DNA of 6,492 nucleotides from Acidobacteriota bacterium (lineage in GTDB: Bacteria; Acidobacteriota; UBA6911). Made by a program: the position numbers and the translations under genes. Location of the stretch: NCBI GenBank assembly GCA_023265215.1, contig JAHFUH010000319.1:1-6492 (forward strand), read 5' to 3'. Positions 1 through 6,030 of the stretch are shown piece by piece (within the stretch, counting starts at the first letter, position 1; every line of letters begins with the position of its first letter). The notes beneath the pieces are model-generated. The model was not told where the DNA came from. It worked only from the letters and a program-made list of their open reading frames with translations, and did not search any database.

Positions 1-1556
1 CGCCGGCAAAAGCTCCAGTGCTGCAAGCACTCCGGTCGAAGCTTCTCGATTTCCAGAATGCTGCAGCCGCAGTTTTGGGAATTTACATGGTGGCCCGGAG
101 CGAAGATCTCATGGGCGTGCCGGGGGAAAAAGAACAAGTCACGGTCAACTTTTACAACCGCGGCTCCGAGCCGGTCAAATTAAGGAAATTGACGCTTATC
201 ACTGCATTGGGAACCGTCACGCCCGCAAGCACGAATCCTCGGCTGGATGACCAGGCCGGCAGCAGCACCCACAGATTCACCGTCGAGATTGCGAAAAACG
301 CTAAAATGACGGAGCAATTCTGGCATCTCGAAAATCCGCGCGGGGCCCGCTATAAAACCAGCCCGACTGCAGATGAATTTGCCCCTTTCGGGGAACCCGA
401 AATCACAGCTGAAGCTGTTTACATTTTTCAGCACATCGAGATTCCAATTCGCGCGATTGTGAGGGCTCAGGCGGGAAATCAGTTGCGAGGCCCTGATTTT
501 ACGGAATTTCAGATCGTGCCGGCGTTATCCCTTGTTCTTGATCCGGATTTCAAGATCGCTCCAGTACTCCCGAAGCCTAAGGAGTACGAATTCCGAGTTT
601 CCATTTTAAACAACCTCAAGAGCGGAGCACGAGGGACACTGAAGCTTCAGACAAGCGCTGGATGGCATGTGAGGCCGGTTGAATCGCAGTTTGCGCTGTC
701 GCGCAAAGGTGAAACTTACTCGACCAGCTTTTTTGTCCAGGTTCCAGCAGGATCGCAACCGACCGATTATCCTGTGCAGGCAATTGCCACAATGGATGGA
801 CAGGAATTTAAAAATGGATATCAGATCATTTCCTACCCCGAAAATTGGACGCGGAATTTCTATCATCCGGCTCGCGCCAAAATCGAGATTTTCGACGTCA
901 AAACGCCTCCTAATCTGACGGTCGGCTACATCCCCGGCGCCGGAGATGAAGTTCCGGAGGCGATTGAACAACTGGGAGTGAAAGTCCAGATGATTTCTGC
1001 TTCCGACCTGGCCTTTGGTGATCTCAGCCGATTCTCAGCCATCGTGACCGGTATCCGGGCTTACAACGTAAATGAAGACCTGAAAGCGAACAACCAGCGA
1101 ATTCTGGACTATGTAAATCGTGGAGGAACTCTGATTGTCCAATATGTCCGCCCGGAACAAGGAACGCGAGGAGCCGGAGCTCCTTCCTATTCTTTTGGAC
1201 CTTACCCGATGACCGTTTCCGATTCGGAGCGTATTACGGATGAGGATTCGCCCATCAAGATTCTTGATCCTGCGAATCCGGTATTCAACCAGCCAAACAA
1301 AATTACCGAGTCGGATTTCCAGGGCTGGGTCCAGGAGAGAGGGCTGTATTTCATGAGCAAATGGGATTCTCATTACAAAGCTCTCTTGTCGGGATACGAT
1401 CCGGGAGAACAACCGAAAGATGGCGGGATGCTGATTGCACAATACGGGAAAGGAAATTATATCTACACAGGTTACGCGTGGTTCCGCCAGTTGCCGGCGG
1501 GCATTCCTGGAGCATTCCGTATCTTTGCCAATATGATCAGCCTCGGCCGCCGTTAA
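1..1556 (+). CDS. PIG-L (LmbE-like) family deacetylase, C-terminal part, 5' truncated by window edge
   Basis: The open frame enters from the left edge (first full codon at 3) and stops at TAA 1554-1556; about 517 codons are visible. GTG at 18 is internal, not a start. I recognise the C-terminal extension found on large acidobacterial PIG-L/LmbE proteins, whose missing N-terminal domain is a zinc-dependent N-acetyl-sugar deacetylase. Numbering from the GTG: residues 30-150 form a beta-rich region (VPGEKEQVTVNFYNRGSEPV); about 185-275 resemble a NEW3-type beta-sandwich; about 295-512 resemble a glutamine-amidotransferase/ThuA-like alpha/beta domain, with the diagnostic blocks VTGIRAYN, NRGGTLIVQY, DFQGWVQERGLYF and YAWFRQLPAGIPGAFR. 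The zinc-binding HPDD-type motif of LmbE is not in the window, so catalysis cannot be confirmed. The C-terminal domain shows no obvious Cys nucleophile and is probably a binding or structural fold. Location is probably exported, inferred from the family. The next gene lies 289 bases away, so no operon link is evident. Family assignment is fairly firm; substrate is unknown. Confidence 0.8.
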   Translation, partial: PAKAPVLQALRSKLLDFQNAAAAVLGIYMVARSEDLMGVPGEKEQVTVNFYNRGSEPVKLRKLTLITALGTVTPASTNPRLDDQAGSSTHRFTVEIAKNAKMTEQFWHLENPRGARYKTSPTADEFAPFGEPEITAEAVYIFQHIEIPIRAIVRAQAGNQLRGPDFTEFQIVPALSLVLDPDFKIAPVLPKPKEYEFRVSILNNLKSGARGTLKLQTSAGWHVRPVESQFALSRKGETYSTSFFVQVPAGSQPTDYPVQAIATMDGQEFKNGYQIISYPENWTRNFYHPARAKIEIFDVKTPPNLTVGYIPGAGDEVPEAIEQLGVKVQMISASDLAFGDLSRFSAIVTGIRAYNVNEDLKANNQRILDYVNRGGTLIVQYVRPEQGTRGAGAPSYSFGPYPMTVSDSERITDEDSPIKILDPANPVFNQPNKITESDFQGWVQERGLYFMSKWDSHYKALLSGYDPGEQPKDGGMLIAQYGKGNYIYTGYAWFRQLPAGIPGAFRIFANMISLGRR

Positions 1557-1845
1557 TTTTCCCCCGGGGCGCCGATGGGGACGTCCAATGCTGCATGGTT
1601 TTTGCTTTTGGCTGCGTAGCGGCCCAGCAAGTAATCACGATAAAAATATAAAACCATGCAGCATTATTGGGCAGGACGTCGGCGATTAATCCCGCACACG
1701 GACTTGAATCATCATGATATAAACCATAGAAAAGGGCCATGGTTACGCCTTATTTGTTCTTGCGTATAAGGGCCCGACTATGGAATCGTAGCTCAAGAAC
1801 GCAGGTAATGTTGAGAACGTCAATATCGCATGTGGAGCGCTGGTT
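1557..1845. other. Intergenic region between deacetylase and esterase genes
   Basis: No credible gene is seen in these 289 bases. They contain the long inverted repeat (1580-1680) and an ATCATGAT palindrome (1711-1718). A short inverted pair AACCAT/ATGGTT (1722-1727 and 1739-1744) follows, then a weak CCTTAT/ATAAGG pair (1748-1753 and 1766-1771). A promoter for the esterase should lie here, but I found no -35/-10 pair with good spacing. The ribosome site of the esterase (TGGAG, 1833-1837) lies 8 bases before its ATG. Confidence 0.6.
1580..1680. repeat. Long interrupted inverted repeat in the intergenic gap
   Basis: The arm AATGCTGCATGGTTTT (1587-1602) is the exact reverse complement of 1650-1665, separated by 47 bases. 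An outer pair, GACGTCC at 1580-1586 and GGACGTC at 1674-1680, extends the symmetry after an 8-base unpaired insertion on the right (1666-1673). Inside the loop, TTGCT (1602-1606) and AGCAA (1626-1630) could pair as well. No T tract follows either arm, so it is not a classical terminator. It could be a small palindromic interspersed element, a structured leader or RNA, or a decayed element; the sequence alone does not decide. Confidence 0.55.
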
Positions 1846-2991
1846 ATGAAATCATCTATAAAAGGCCTCACTCTGGTCTCGCTGTTGCTGTTCGCCCTGG
1901 CATTTGCAATCGGCCCTCTTGCTGCGCAAACGAAAACGAGCGCAGTGAATTCGCCCAAGGGAAGTGTTGAGCGTATCAAAGTGCATGGGGCTTCGCTTGA
2001 AGGCAATTTGGAAGGTGACACTCCGGACCGCGACGTGGTAGTTTATCTGCCTCCCAGTTATTCGAAAGCGCGCACCCGGCGTTATCCCGTGGTCTACTTC
2101 CTACACGGCTACTCCGTTGGCGTTGAAGCTTACGTGAAGATGTTGAATCTGGCGGATACGGCAGACAGCGCCATCGCCGCGGGGTCGAGTGAAATGATCC
2201 TCGTGCTACCGGATGCGCTTACGGTTTACAGCGGAAGCATGTACTCCAATTCTCCGACGACCGGCGACTGGGAGGGGTACGTTTCTCACGACCTGGTTGC
2301 ATACATCGACAGTCATTATCGGACTATAGCAAATCGCGATAGCCGTGGCCTTTCCGGACATTCCATGGGCGGCTATGGCACCATGCGCATCGGGATGAAA
2401 CACCCAGAAGTGTTTTCGGCGCTTTACGCAATGAGTTCGTGCTGTTTGATGAACAATGCGACGCAAATGCTGCCTACCCCAGACAGCGCGCGCGGCCGGG
2501 GCAACGCTCCCGCTCCCGCCCCCCCGCCTCCTCCTCCAGCTCCCACCCCGAGCAGCACCGCGCGTGGTCCGGCAGCGGAGGGAAGAGGGCGCGGTGCCGG
2601 TGGATTCGGAAACGTGCTCTCCGCACAGTCTGCGGCATGGGCACCAAACCCTATGAATCCTCCGCAATACTTCGATCTGCCCACCAAGGACGGTCAAATC
2701 CAGCCAGTGATCGCCGCGAAGTGGGCGGCGAACTCACCGCTGGTGATGGTTGATCAGTATGTTCCAAGCCTGAAGCAATACCACGCCATCGCCATGGATG
2801 TCGGCGACAAAGATACGCTCGGCGCCTCAAATATCGATCTCGATAAGGCGCTCACGCGCCTAGGGATTCCTCACACATTTGAACAGTACGAGGGCGACCA
2901 CGGGAATCGTGTAACAGCACGTTTTCAGAACAACCTGCTGCCGTTCTTCTCACAGCAGCTCAAATTCCCGGAGACAAAGAAAAAGAAATAG
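1846..2991 (+). CDS. Secreted alpha/beta-hydrolase, esterase D (putative esterase, PF00756-type) family
   Basis: The 381-residue protein starts at ATG 1846, preceded by TGGAG with 8-base spacing. Residues 1-27 form a Sec signal peptide (KSSIK basic start, hydrophobic LVSLLLFALAFAIG core, cleavage near LAAQ), so it acts in the periplasm or outside. The fold is the serine-esterase type. It shows YLPPSY and VVYFLHG (oxyanion region near His87-Gly88), DWEGYVSHDLVAYIDSHY, the nucleophile elbow GHSMGG with Ser173, the probable triad Asp in DVGDKDT (Asp323, alternatively Asp321), and His352 in EGDHGNR. The triad is complete, so the enzyme is probably active on carboxylic or feruloyl-type esters; the exact substrate is unknown. 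Odd features are a low-complexity insert at about residues 214-255 (an eleven-residue Pro/Ala core flanked by RGRG stretches) between Ser and Asp, and a KKKK C-terminus. The neighbour 43 bases downstream may be co-transcribed. Confidence 0.88.
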   Translation: MKSSIKGLTLVSLLLFALAFAIGPLAAQTKTSAVNSPKGSVERIKVHGASLEGNLEGDTPDRDVVVYLPPSYSKARTRRYPVVYFLHGYSVGVEAYVKMLNLADTADSAIAAGSSEMILVLPDALTVYSGSMYSNSPTTGDWEGYVSHDLVAYIDSHYRTIANRDSRGLSGHSMGGYGTMRIGMKHPEVFSALYAMSSCCLMNNATQMLPTPDSARGRGNAPAPAPPPPPPAPTPSSTARGPAAEGRGRGAGGFGNVLSAQSAAWAPNPMNPPQYFDLPTKDGQIQPVIAAKWAANSPLVMVDQYVPSLKQYHAIAMDVGDKDTLGASNIDLDKALTRLGIPHTFEQYEGDHGNRVTARFQNNLLPFFSQQLKFPETKKKK

Positions 2992-2992
2992 C

Positions 2993-3031
2993 TTGCCCCT
3001 ATGCTTGCCGATGTGAAAGTCATTGGGGCAA
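2993..3031 (+). promoter_or_regulatory. Possible hairpin over the ribosome site of the mini-flagellar gene
   Basis: TTGCCCC (2993-2999) pairs with GGGGCAA (3025-3031). After one T/T mismatch, ATG (3001-3003) pairs with CAT (3021-3023), leaving a 17-base loop. The right arm contains the GGGG (3025-3028) that is the only Shine-Dalgarno-like run before ATG 3035. The left arm begins directly after the esterase stop codon, so a terminating ribosome would cover it. No T tract follows, so a terminator is unlikely. Translational coupling is an inference. Confidence 0.35.
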
Positions 3032-3034
3032 ACT

Positions 3035-3283
3035 ATGTCCGCTGATTATGGAATTTCGCTAAACGGGATTTTTGTTGCCGAGCATTCTCTCAATCAGGCA
3101 GCGCAGCGAATTGCATCCGCTAGTCTGACTGCTCCCGGCGAATCACCCGACACAGTATCCATATCTGACTTCGCCGCAGAACTGCTTGCAATAAATCGGG
3201 CCAAGACAACAGTTAAAGCGAATCTCAAAGTAATTTCCACCCGGCAGGATCTTGATCGCAAAGCTTTCGATCTTTTCGCGTAG
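3035..3283 (+). CDS. Small flagellar rod/hook-like protein (orphan, 82 residues)
   Basis: I recognise a miniature of the flagellar basal-body rod/hook family (FlgB/FlgC/FlgE/FlgG type). Residues 5-30 (YGISLNGIFVAEHSLNQAAQRIASAS) match the N-terminal helix pattern 'GLxGLxAAxxxLxxxAxNIANAxT'. Residues 41-82 (VSISDFAAELLAINRAKTTV, then KANLKVISTRQD and a final FDLFA) match the C-terminal helix pattern 'VDLxxEMxxLIxAxxxYxANxKVIxTxDExLxxLLDL'. The whole central domain of real rod and hook proteins is absent; only about 10 residues link the halves. In true rod proteins these two ends form the coiled-coil D0 region. The usual Asn-Ile-Ala-Asn signature is degenerate here (RIASAS). ATG 3035 is preferred because GGGG lies 6 bases upstream; TTG 3023 in the same frame overlaps that site. 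No signal peptide and no other flagellar genes are seen nearby. Function is unknown; related small proteins are, from memory, annotated as flagellar basal-body proteins. Confidence 0.7.
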   Translation: MSADYGISLNGIFVAEHSLNQAAQRIASASLTAPGESPDTVSISDFAAELLAINRAKTTVKANLKVISTRQDLDRKAFDLFA

Positions 3284-3385
3284 TGTCCCCATATTTGCCC
3301 ATTCTTTTTTTCGGCATGTTCAGAGGATCGTGAAGATCGTCTCTGATCCAATAATCACTTCCGACGAACCTGCCCCGCCGCGGCG

Positions 3386-3473
3386 AAAAAAACACGGAGA
3401 ACACGGATTTAACGGAAGAACACAGAGAAAGTAAAATATTATCTTTCTTCCGTTAAATCCGTGTATTCCGTGT
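3386..3473 (-). terminator. Rho-independent terminator of the DUF4139 gene
   Basis: Read on the minus strand, the transcript leaves the DUF4139 stop codon (3482-3484) and enters the 29-bp hairpin within 8 bases. It then reaches a run of seven U (complement of the A run 3386-3392) directly at the base of the stem. This is the textbook order of stem followed by U tract. On the plus strand no T run follows the hairpin, so termination should be one-directional or at least much stronger for the minus-strand gene. The 24-base loop is longer than usual. Confidence 0.65.
3392..3473. repeat. Interspersed palindromic repeat of the CACGGAGAACACGG type
   Basis: The left arm 3392-3420 begins ACACGGAGAACACGG. 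It pairs with 3445-3473, read in reverse complement as ACACGGAATACACGG, at 27 of 29 positions; the only mismatches are two adjacent bases. The loop is 24 bases (3421-3444) and contains CACAGAGAAAG, which continues the left-hand motif. From memory, near-identical CACGGAGGACACGGAG / AACACAGAGAAAG blocks are scattered between genes in many acidobacterial, planctomycete and deltaproteobacterial genomes, so this is probably one copy, or two head-to-head partial copies, of that family. I could not search for other copies. Confidence 0.75.
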
Positions 3474-3481
3474 CCTGATTC

Positions 3482-5629
3482 CTATTCTCCCTTGAACTCC
3501 CTGACTTTCCGGGCCAATTCCTCGTCGACCTGCCGGACCTGGCCCGACACATCGTCAATCCGGCCGCGCAGCGCGGTAAGACTGTCTTCCGCCGTGGCGA
3601 GAGCGTTCATCCACTTGGCTCGCAGATCTCTCTCGGTGGGCGTATTGGTGGAAGTAGTGTTGACATTCTGCCGCAGACGGTTCTCCTCATCGGTCAGGCG
3701 CCGGGCTTGATCCTGCCACTCGTTGATTTGCCGCTGGAGTGTGGCTTTCCTAGCCATGAGCCCGCCGACATCGGCTAGAAATGCGCGCGTAGCTGCAGAG
3801 AGATATTGCTCGGCTGCGAAGAAACGCACCCGTGTCACATCAGCGTGTCCAACATCCACCGACTCCTGGACATCGCGCTTCTCCTCTACGACGAAATCAG
3901 TCGTTTCCCCCGGCTTGAGGACAACCTCGAATCGGTAGTGATTGTCTACTTCCTTCAGGGGTTTCTCCGGCTTGCTCAGTTGGTAAGGCATGGTCTTGGG
4001 TTGGTTGAGCCAGAGCGTAGCCGATTCCTTCCCCCGGTTGGTAAGCTTCCAGGTAGTTTTAAGGGTTTCCACACGGGTGACGGTGAGGATGCCATCCACC
4101 AGCTTTCCCTTATAATAGGGTTGCAGGTTGGGCTCCGTCCGAGGACTTACGTCTACCGATGCGTCCGCGGCATAAGGGAGGACCTCCTGGCTGCCTGGTG
4201 GGAGAGTGTGGGCCAGGATCCCCTCGCCGAGCGAAGTGCTCCCCTCGAAAAAGGTGACCGCCCCTGCCTCGAAGGTCAGGTCCGTATCGTTCCTGAGCAC
4301 CCAGGCGTTTGTCGGCTTGGGAGAGAAAGCCGCTTTGTAATATACAACGCGTTTCCCCTGGACTGTTTTTGAGACAATGGGCACCAGGGCCGCCTGTCCT
4401 CTGGGGATGCTTACCTTATCGTTTGCCGTGTAGCTGAAGAGATCCCCTACCTTCGCTCCCTGAGCAGCCGCGCCGACCGAAGATGCCATGGTTTCGCCAA
4501 ATGATCTTTCCTTCGAGGCAAAGGACGCACCGGATTCCAACTGCATCTGGTCCATGCTCTGGGCGACATTGGCGGCGGCGAGACCGGAAACAGCGCCGCC
4601 CATAAGCCGCCTTGCCGGTGGGGCTGCTGGGGAAGGAGCATTCAAGGCTTTAAATTCCGAACTGGTCTCGGGCGGCGTAGTCTGGCCCCAATCCACTGCC
4701 AGATCCTGCAAGCCCGGGACAGCCACTTGTGGCCGCTTTATGTAAAGCGGCGCGTAGAGATCCATGACATACGAGAAAGGATTACCGGCCACGAAGGAAA
4801 GAGAAACGTCCTTCCAGTCTTCCTCGGTGGTGTTTTCGGCCTGCGCCCATCCCTGGAGAAGGGCGGATTCCTTCTCCTTAGCATTGAGGATTAGCCTATA
4901 GGAGGCTTTCCAGATGGGCATTTCCACAAGGTAGCCAAGACGCACCTCGCGTTCCCCCTGTCCCGCGGAAGTGAGGGTGAGCTTCTTGCGATTCGTGTAC
5001 TTGCTGTCGAGCGTAAGGTCGAGGAGGCGGCTCAGGTCTCTCTGGAGAGCCTCGTCGGCCAGGGAGAATTCAGTGATACCGAACAGGTCCGCTGAACGGA
5101 TGGGGCCGGCATCGGTTAGTATAACGAGCCGGAAGCTTTGCCGGACGCTCTGCCCGTTGATGACCTCGGTGATCGGCTCTGTGCCGAGAACGCGGCCCAC
5201 AATGCTCTCGCCGGAAGCCTTGACTGAAATGCGGGCACCCTTAAGCTGTGTCAGGAACTGGGATAGGGCGGCCTTTTCGGGCACATTGATCAGGATGTCC
5301 TGAAGCTGCTTTGAGAGCGGGTCCCTTGTCTCATACTGAACCGAGATAATCCGGCCGCCCGAGAGGTCGACCGCGTAGAAGCTTGTCAGGAGATCCTTCA
5401 TCTGATCTGCGCGGAAAGCCAGTTGCATGACGGCCGTGTCCCGAACCTTCCCCTGACGTTCGATGTAGCCCATGCCGTGCTTGTAGAGAACCACTTTGGT
5501 GACCGGGGGCGCGCTTATCGGGGCGGCCTGCTCAACTCCCCGCAGTATGCCGGCGGCAAGAAAGACTGTTAGAGTGGCCAGAATGGCCAGGGTGCGCAGA
5601 GCGCTGTGACAAAGAATATTTTTAATCAT
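3482..5629 (-). CDS. Exported DUF4139 domain protein with C-terminal coiled coil
   Basis: The 715-residue protein starts at ATG 5629-5627, because AAGGAGG ends 8 bases upstream; an in-frame ATG at 5662 would add 11 residues but has no ribosome site. Residues 1-30 are a signal peptide or membrane anchor (basic start, then LAILATLTVFLAAGIL). About 42-105 form an N-terminal beta domain (VTKVVLYKHGMGYIERQGKV), similar to DUF4140. About 200-590 form the DUF4139 region, with the hallmark GYLVEMPIWKASYRL (Trp240) and NTTEEDWKDVSLSFVAGNPF. It is split by a Pro/Ala/Gly/Ser-rich, probably disordered segment at about 315-395. About 620-715 are predicted coiled coil, with many Gln, Arg and Glu in heptad-like order and ending VREFKGE. 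No catalytic motif is recognised. DUF4139 proteins are of unknown function, with a distant link to the 'mucoidy inhibitor A' group; a role at the cell envelope is inference. It is a single-gene unit with its own terminator. Confidence 0.85.
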   Translation of the reverse strand: MIKNILCHSALRTLAILATLTVFLAAGILRGVEQAAPISAPPVTKVVLYKHGMGYIERQGKVRDTAVMQLAFRADQMKDLLTSFYAVDLSGGRIISVQYETRDPLSKQLQDILINVPEKAALSQFLTQLKGARISVKASGESIVGRVLGTEPITEVINGQSVRQSFRLVILTDAGPIRSADLFGITEFSLADEALQRDLSRLLDLTLDSKYTNRKKLTLTSAGQGEREVRLGYLVEMPIWKASYRLILNAKEKESALLQGWAQAENTTEEDWKDVSLSFVAGNPFSYVMDLYAPLYIKRPQVAVPGLQDLAVDWGQTTPPETSSEFKALNAPSPAAPPARRLMGGAVSGLAAANVAQSMDQMQLESGASFASKERSFGETMASSVGAAAQGAKVGDLFSYTANDKVSIPRGQAALVPIVSKTVQGKRVVYYKAAFSPKPTNAWVLRNDTDLTFEAGAVTFFEGSTSLGEGILAHTLPPGSQEVLPYAADASVDVSPRTEPNLQPYYKGKLVDGILTVTRVETLKTTWKLTNRGKESATLWLNQPKTMPYQLSKPEKPLKEVDNHYRFEVVLKPGETTDFVVEEKRDVQESVDVGHADVTRVRFFAAEQYLSAATRAFLADVGGLMARKATLQRQINEWQDQARRLTDEENRLRQNVNTTSTNTPTERDLRAKWMNALATAEDSLTALRGRIDDVSGQVRQVDEELARKVREFKGE

Positions 5630-5635
5630 GGCGAG

Positions 5636-5644
5636 TTCCTCCTT
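5636..5644 (-). promoter_or_regulatory. Ribosome binding site fixing the DUF4139 start
   Basis: On the minus strand AAGGAGGAA lies just before ATG 5629, with 8 bases between AAGGAGG (5644-5638) and the ATG. This near-perfect anti-16S match decides against the upstream in-frame ATG at 5662, which would place the ribosome site inside the coding region. Confidence 0.85.
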
Positions 5645-5679
5645 ATATAGGACGAATTGCATTCCGCCTTTTGCAACAT

Positions 5680-5705
5680 ATTATAATGCCGCTGAGCGAA
5701 TTATA
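5680..5705 (-). promoter_or_regulatory. Twin TATAAT boxes, candidate promoter region for the DUF4139 gene
   Basis: The minus strand carries two perfect TATAAT hexamers, at 5705-5700 and 5685-5680, spaced exactly 20 bases apart in AT-rich DNA 50-75 bases before the ATG. Neither has a convincing TTGACA at 16-18 bases. Either may be a sigma-70 -10 box with a weak -35, possibly needing an activator. Confidence 0.4.
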
Positions 5706-5825
5706 GAATGAAGTCAGCGAATACGATCATCCAATTTCCTTTTCCCTTGCGTTTTTGGTTCTCAATTTATCCTGTTGTTCTTTTAAAGCAATAAAGGCCA
5801 ATCGGTTTCAATTCGCCAGCCCACT

Positions 5826-5878
5826 ATCCGAGACAAACGCCACAAATGACAGTGATTACACGAAATTTGTCCTCGGAT
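5826..5878. repeat. Imperfect inverted repeat, possible activator site or hairpin
   Basis: ATCCGAGACAAA (5826-5837) is the reverse complement of TTTGTCCTCGGAT (5866-5878) apart from one extra base on the right, with a 28-base loop. The centre lies about 160 bases before the predicted sigma-54 start point, and also upstream of the leftward gene. It could be a protein-binding element for either promoter; no known regulator motif is recognised. Confidence 0.35.
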
Positions 5879-5894
5879 GGCGCCTATTGCAGGC

Positions 5895-5909
5895 GGGGAA
5901 ATTTTCCCC
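5895..5909. promoter_or_regulatory. Perfect palindrome GGGGAAATTTTCCCC, candidate operator or enhancer site
   Basis: The 7-base arms GGGGAAA and TTTCCCC flank a single central T. Such compact dyad symmetry with an A/T centre is typical of dimeric regulator sites. Its centre is about 111 bases upstream of the start point predicted from the sigma-54 element, within the usual distance for an enhancer-binding activator. Which regulator binds, if any, is unknown. Confidence 0.4.
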
Positions 5910-5986
5910 AGAATGCCGTCCCCTCCACCCCTTCAGTTGCCCCCAATTCCCGGGTTTCCCATTGATACAGTAGCGTTTGGCGAATC

Positions 5987-6002
5987 CGGCACATGGCTTG
6001 CT
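5987..6002 (+). promoter_or_regulatory. Sigma-54 (RpoN) type -24/-12 promoter for the lipoprotein gene
   Basis: CGGCACATGGCTTGCT fits the consensus TGGCACG-N4-TTGCW except for the first base (C for T) and the seventh (A for G). The invariant GG (5988-5989) and GC (6000-6001) are separated by exactly 10 bases, as required. Transcription would begin near 6013, giving a leader of about 26 bases that includes the ribosome site at 6023-6030 and leads to ATG 6039. No comparable sigma-70 element was seen in this position. Confidence 0.6.
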
Positions 6003-6022
6003 TGAGATCATGAGTAATCTGC

Positions 6023-6030
6023 AAAGGAGG
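6023..6030 (+). promoter_or_regulatory. Ribosome binding site of the lipoprotein gene
   Basis: AAAGGAGG ends 8 bases before ATG 6039. The strong match fixes the start and supports the gene even though its end lies outside the window. Confidence 0.8.

Larger units (their letters stand above)
3284..3481. other. Convergent intergenic gap
   Basis: This lies between the mini-flagellar gene (+) and the DUF4139 gene (-). It contains a T7 run at 3305-3311 without a preceding stem, a short CAGAG/CTCTG pair (3321-3325 and 3341-3345), and a GC-rich palindrome CGCCGCGGCG (3376-3385). The 29-bp inverted repeat/terminator described separately follows. No gene is credible here. Confidence 0.6.

Noticed and set aside
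18..20. GTG as start of the first gene
   Set aside because: The frame is open to the left edge and the family has a long N-terminal catalytic domain; no ribosome site precedes it.
1537..1740. 67-codon minus-strand frame in the first gap
   Set aside because: It runs through the inverted repeat and into the deacetylase gene, has a poor ribosome site and shows no recognisable protein pattern.
2206..2753. Several overlapping frames on both strands inside the esterase gene
   Set aside because: They arise from the GC-rich low-complexity insert; the esterase frame has a signal peptide and full triad.
3023..3025. TTG as start of the mini-flagellar gene
   Set aside because: It overlaps the only Shine-Dalgarno-like run and adds four residues that do not fit the family; ATG 3035 is better placed.
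3254..3276. GATCG/CGATC hairpin followed by TTTT as terminator of the mini-flagellar gene
   Set aside because: The 5-bp stem is AT-mixed, lies within the coding end and has only four T; too weak to call.
5660..5662. Upstream ATG for the DUF4139 protein
   Set aside because: It has no ribosome site, while the downstream ATG at 5629 has an ideal one and gives a better signal peptide.
5785..5802. Second sigma-54-like element on the minus strand (TTGGCC...TTGCT)
   Set aside because: GG and GC are only 8 bases apart instead of 10, which is not functional for RpoN.
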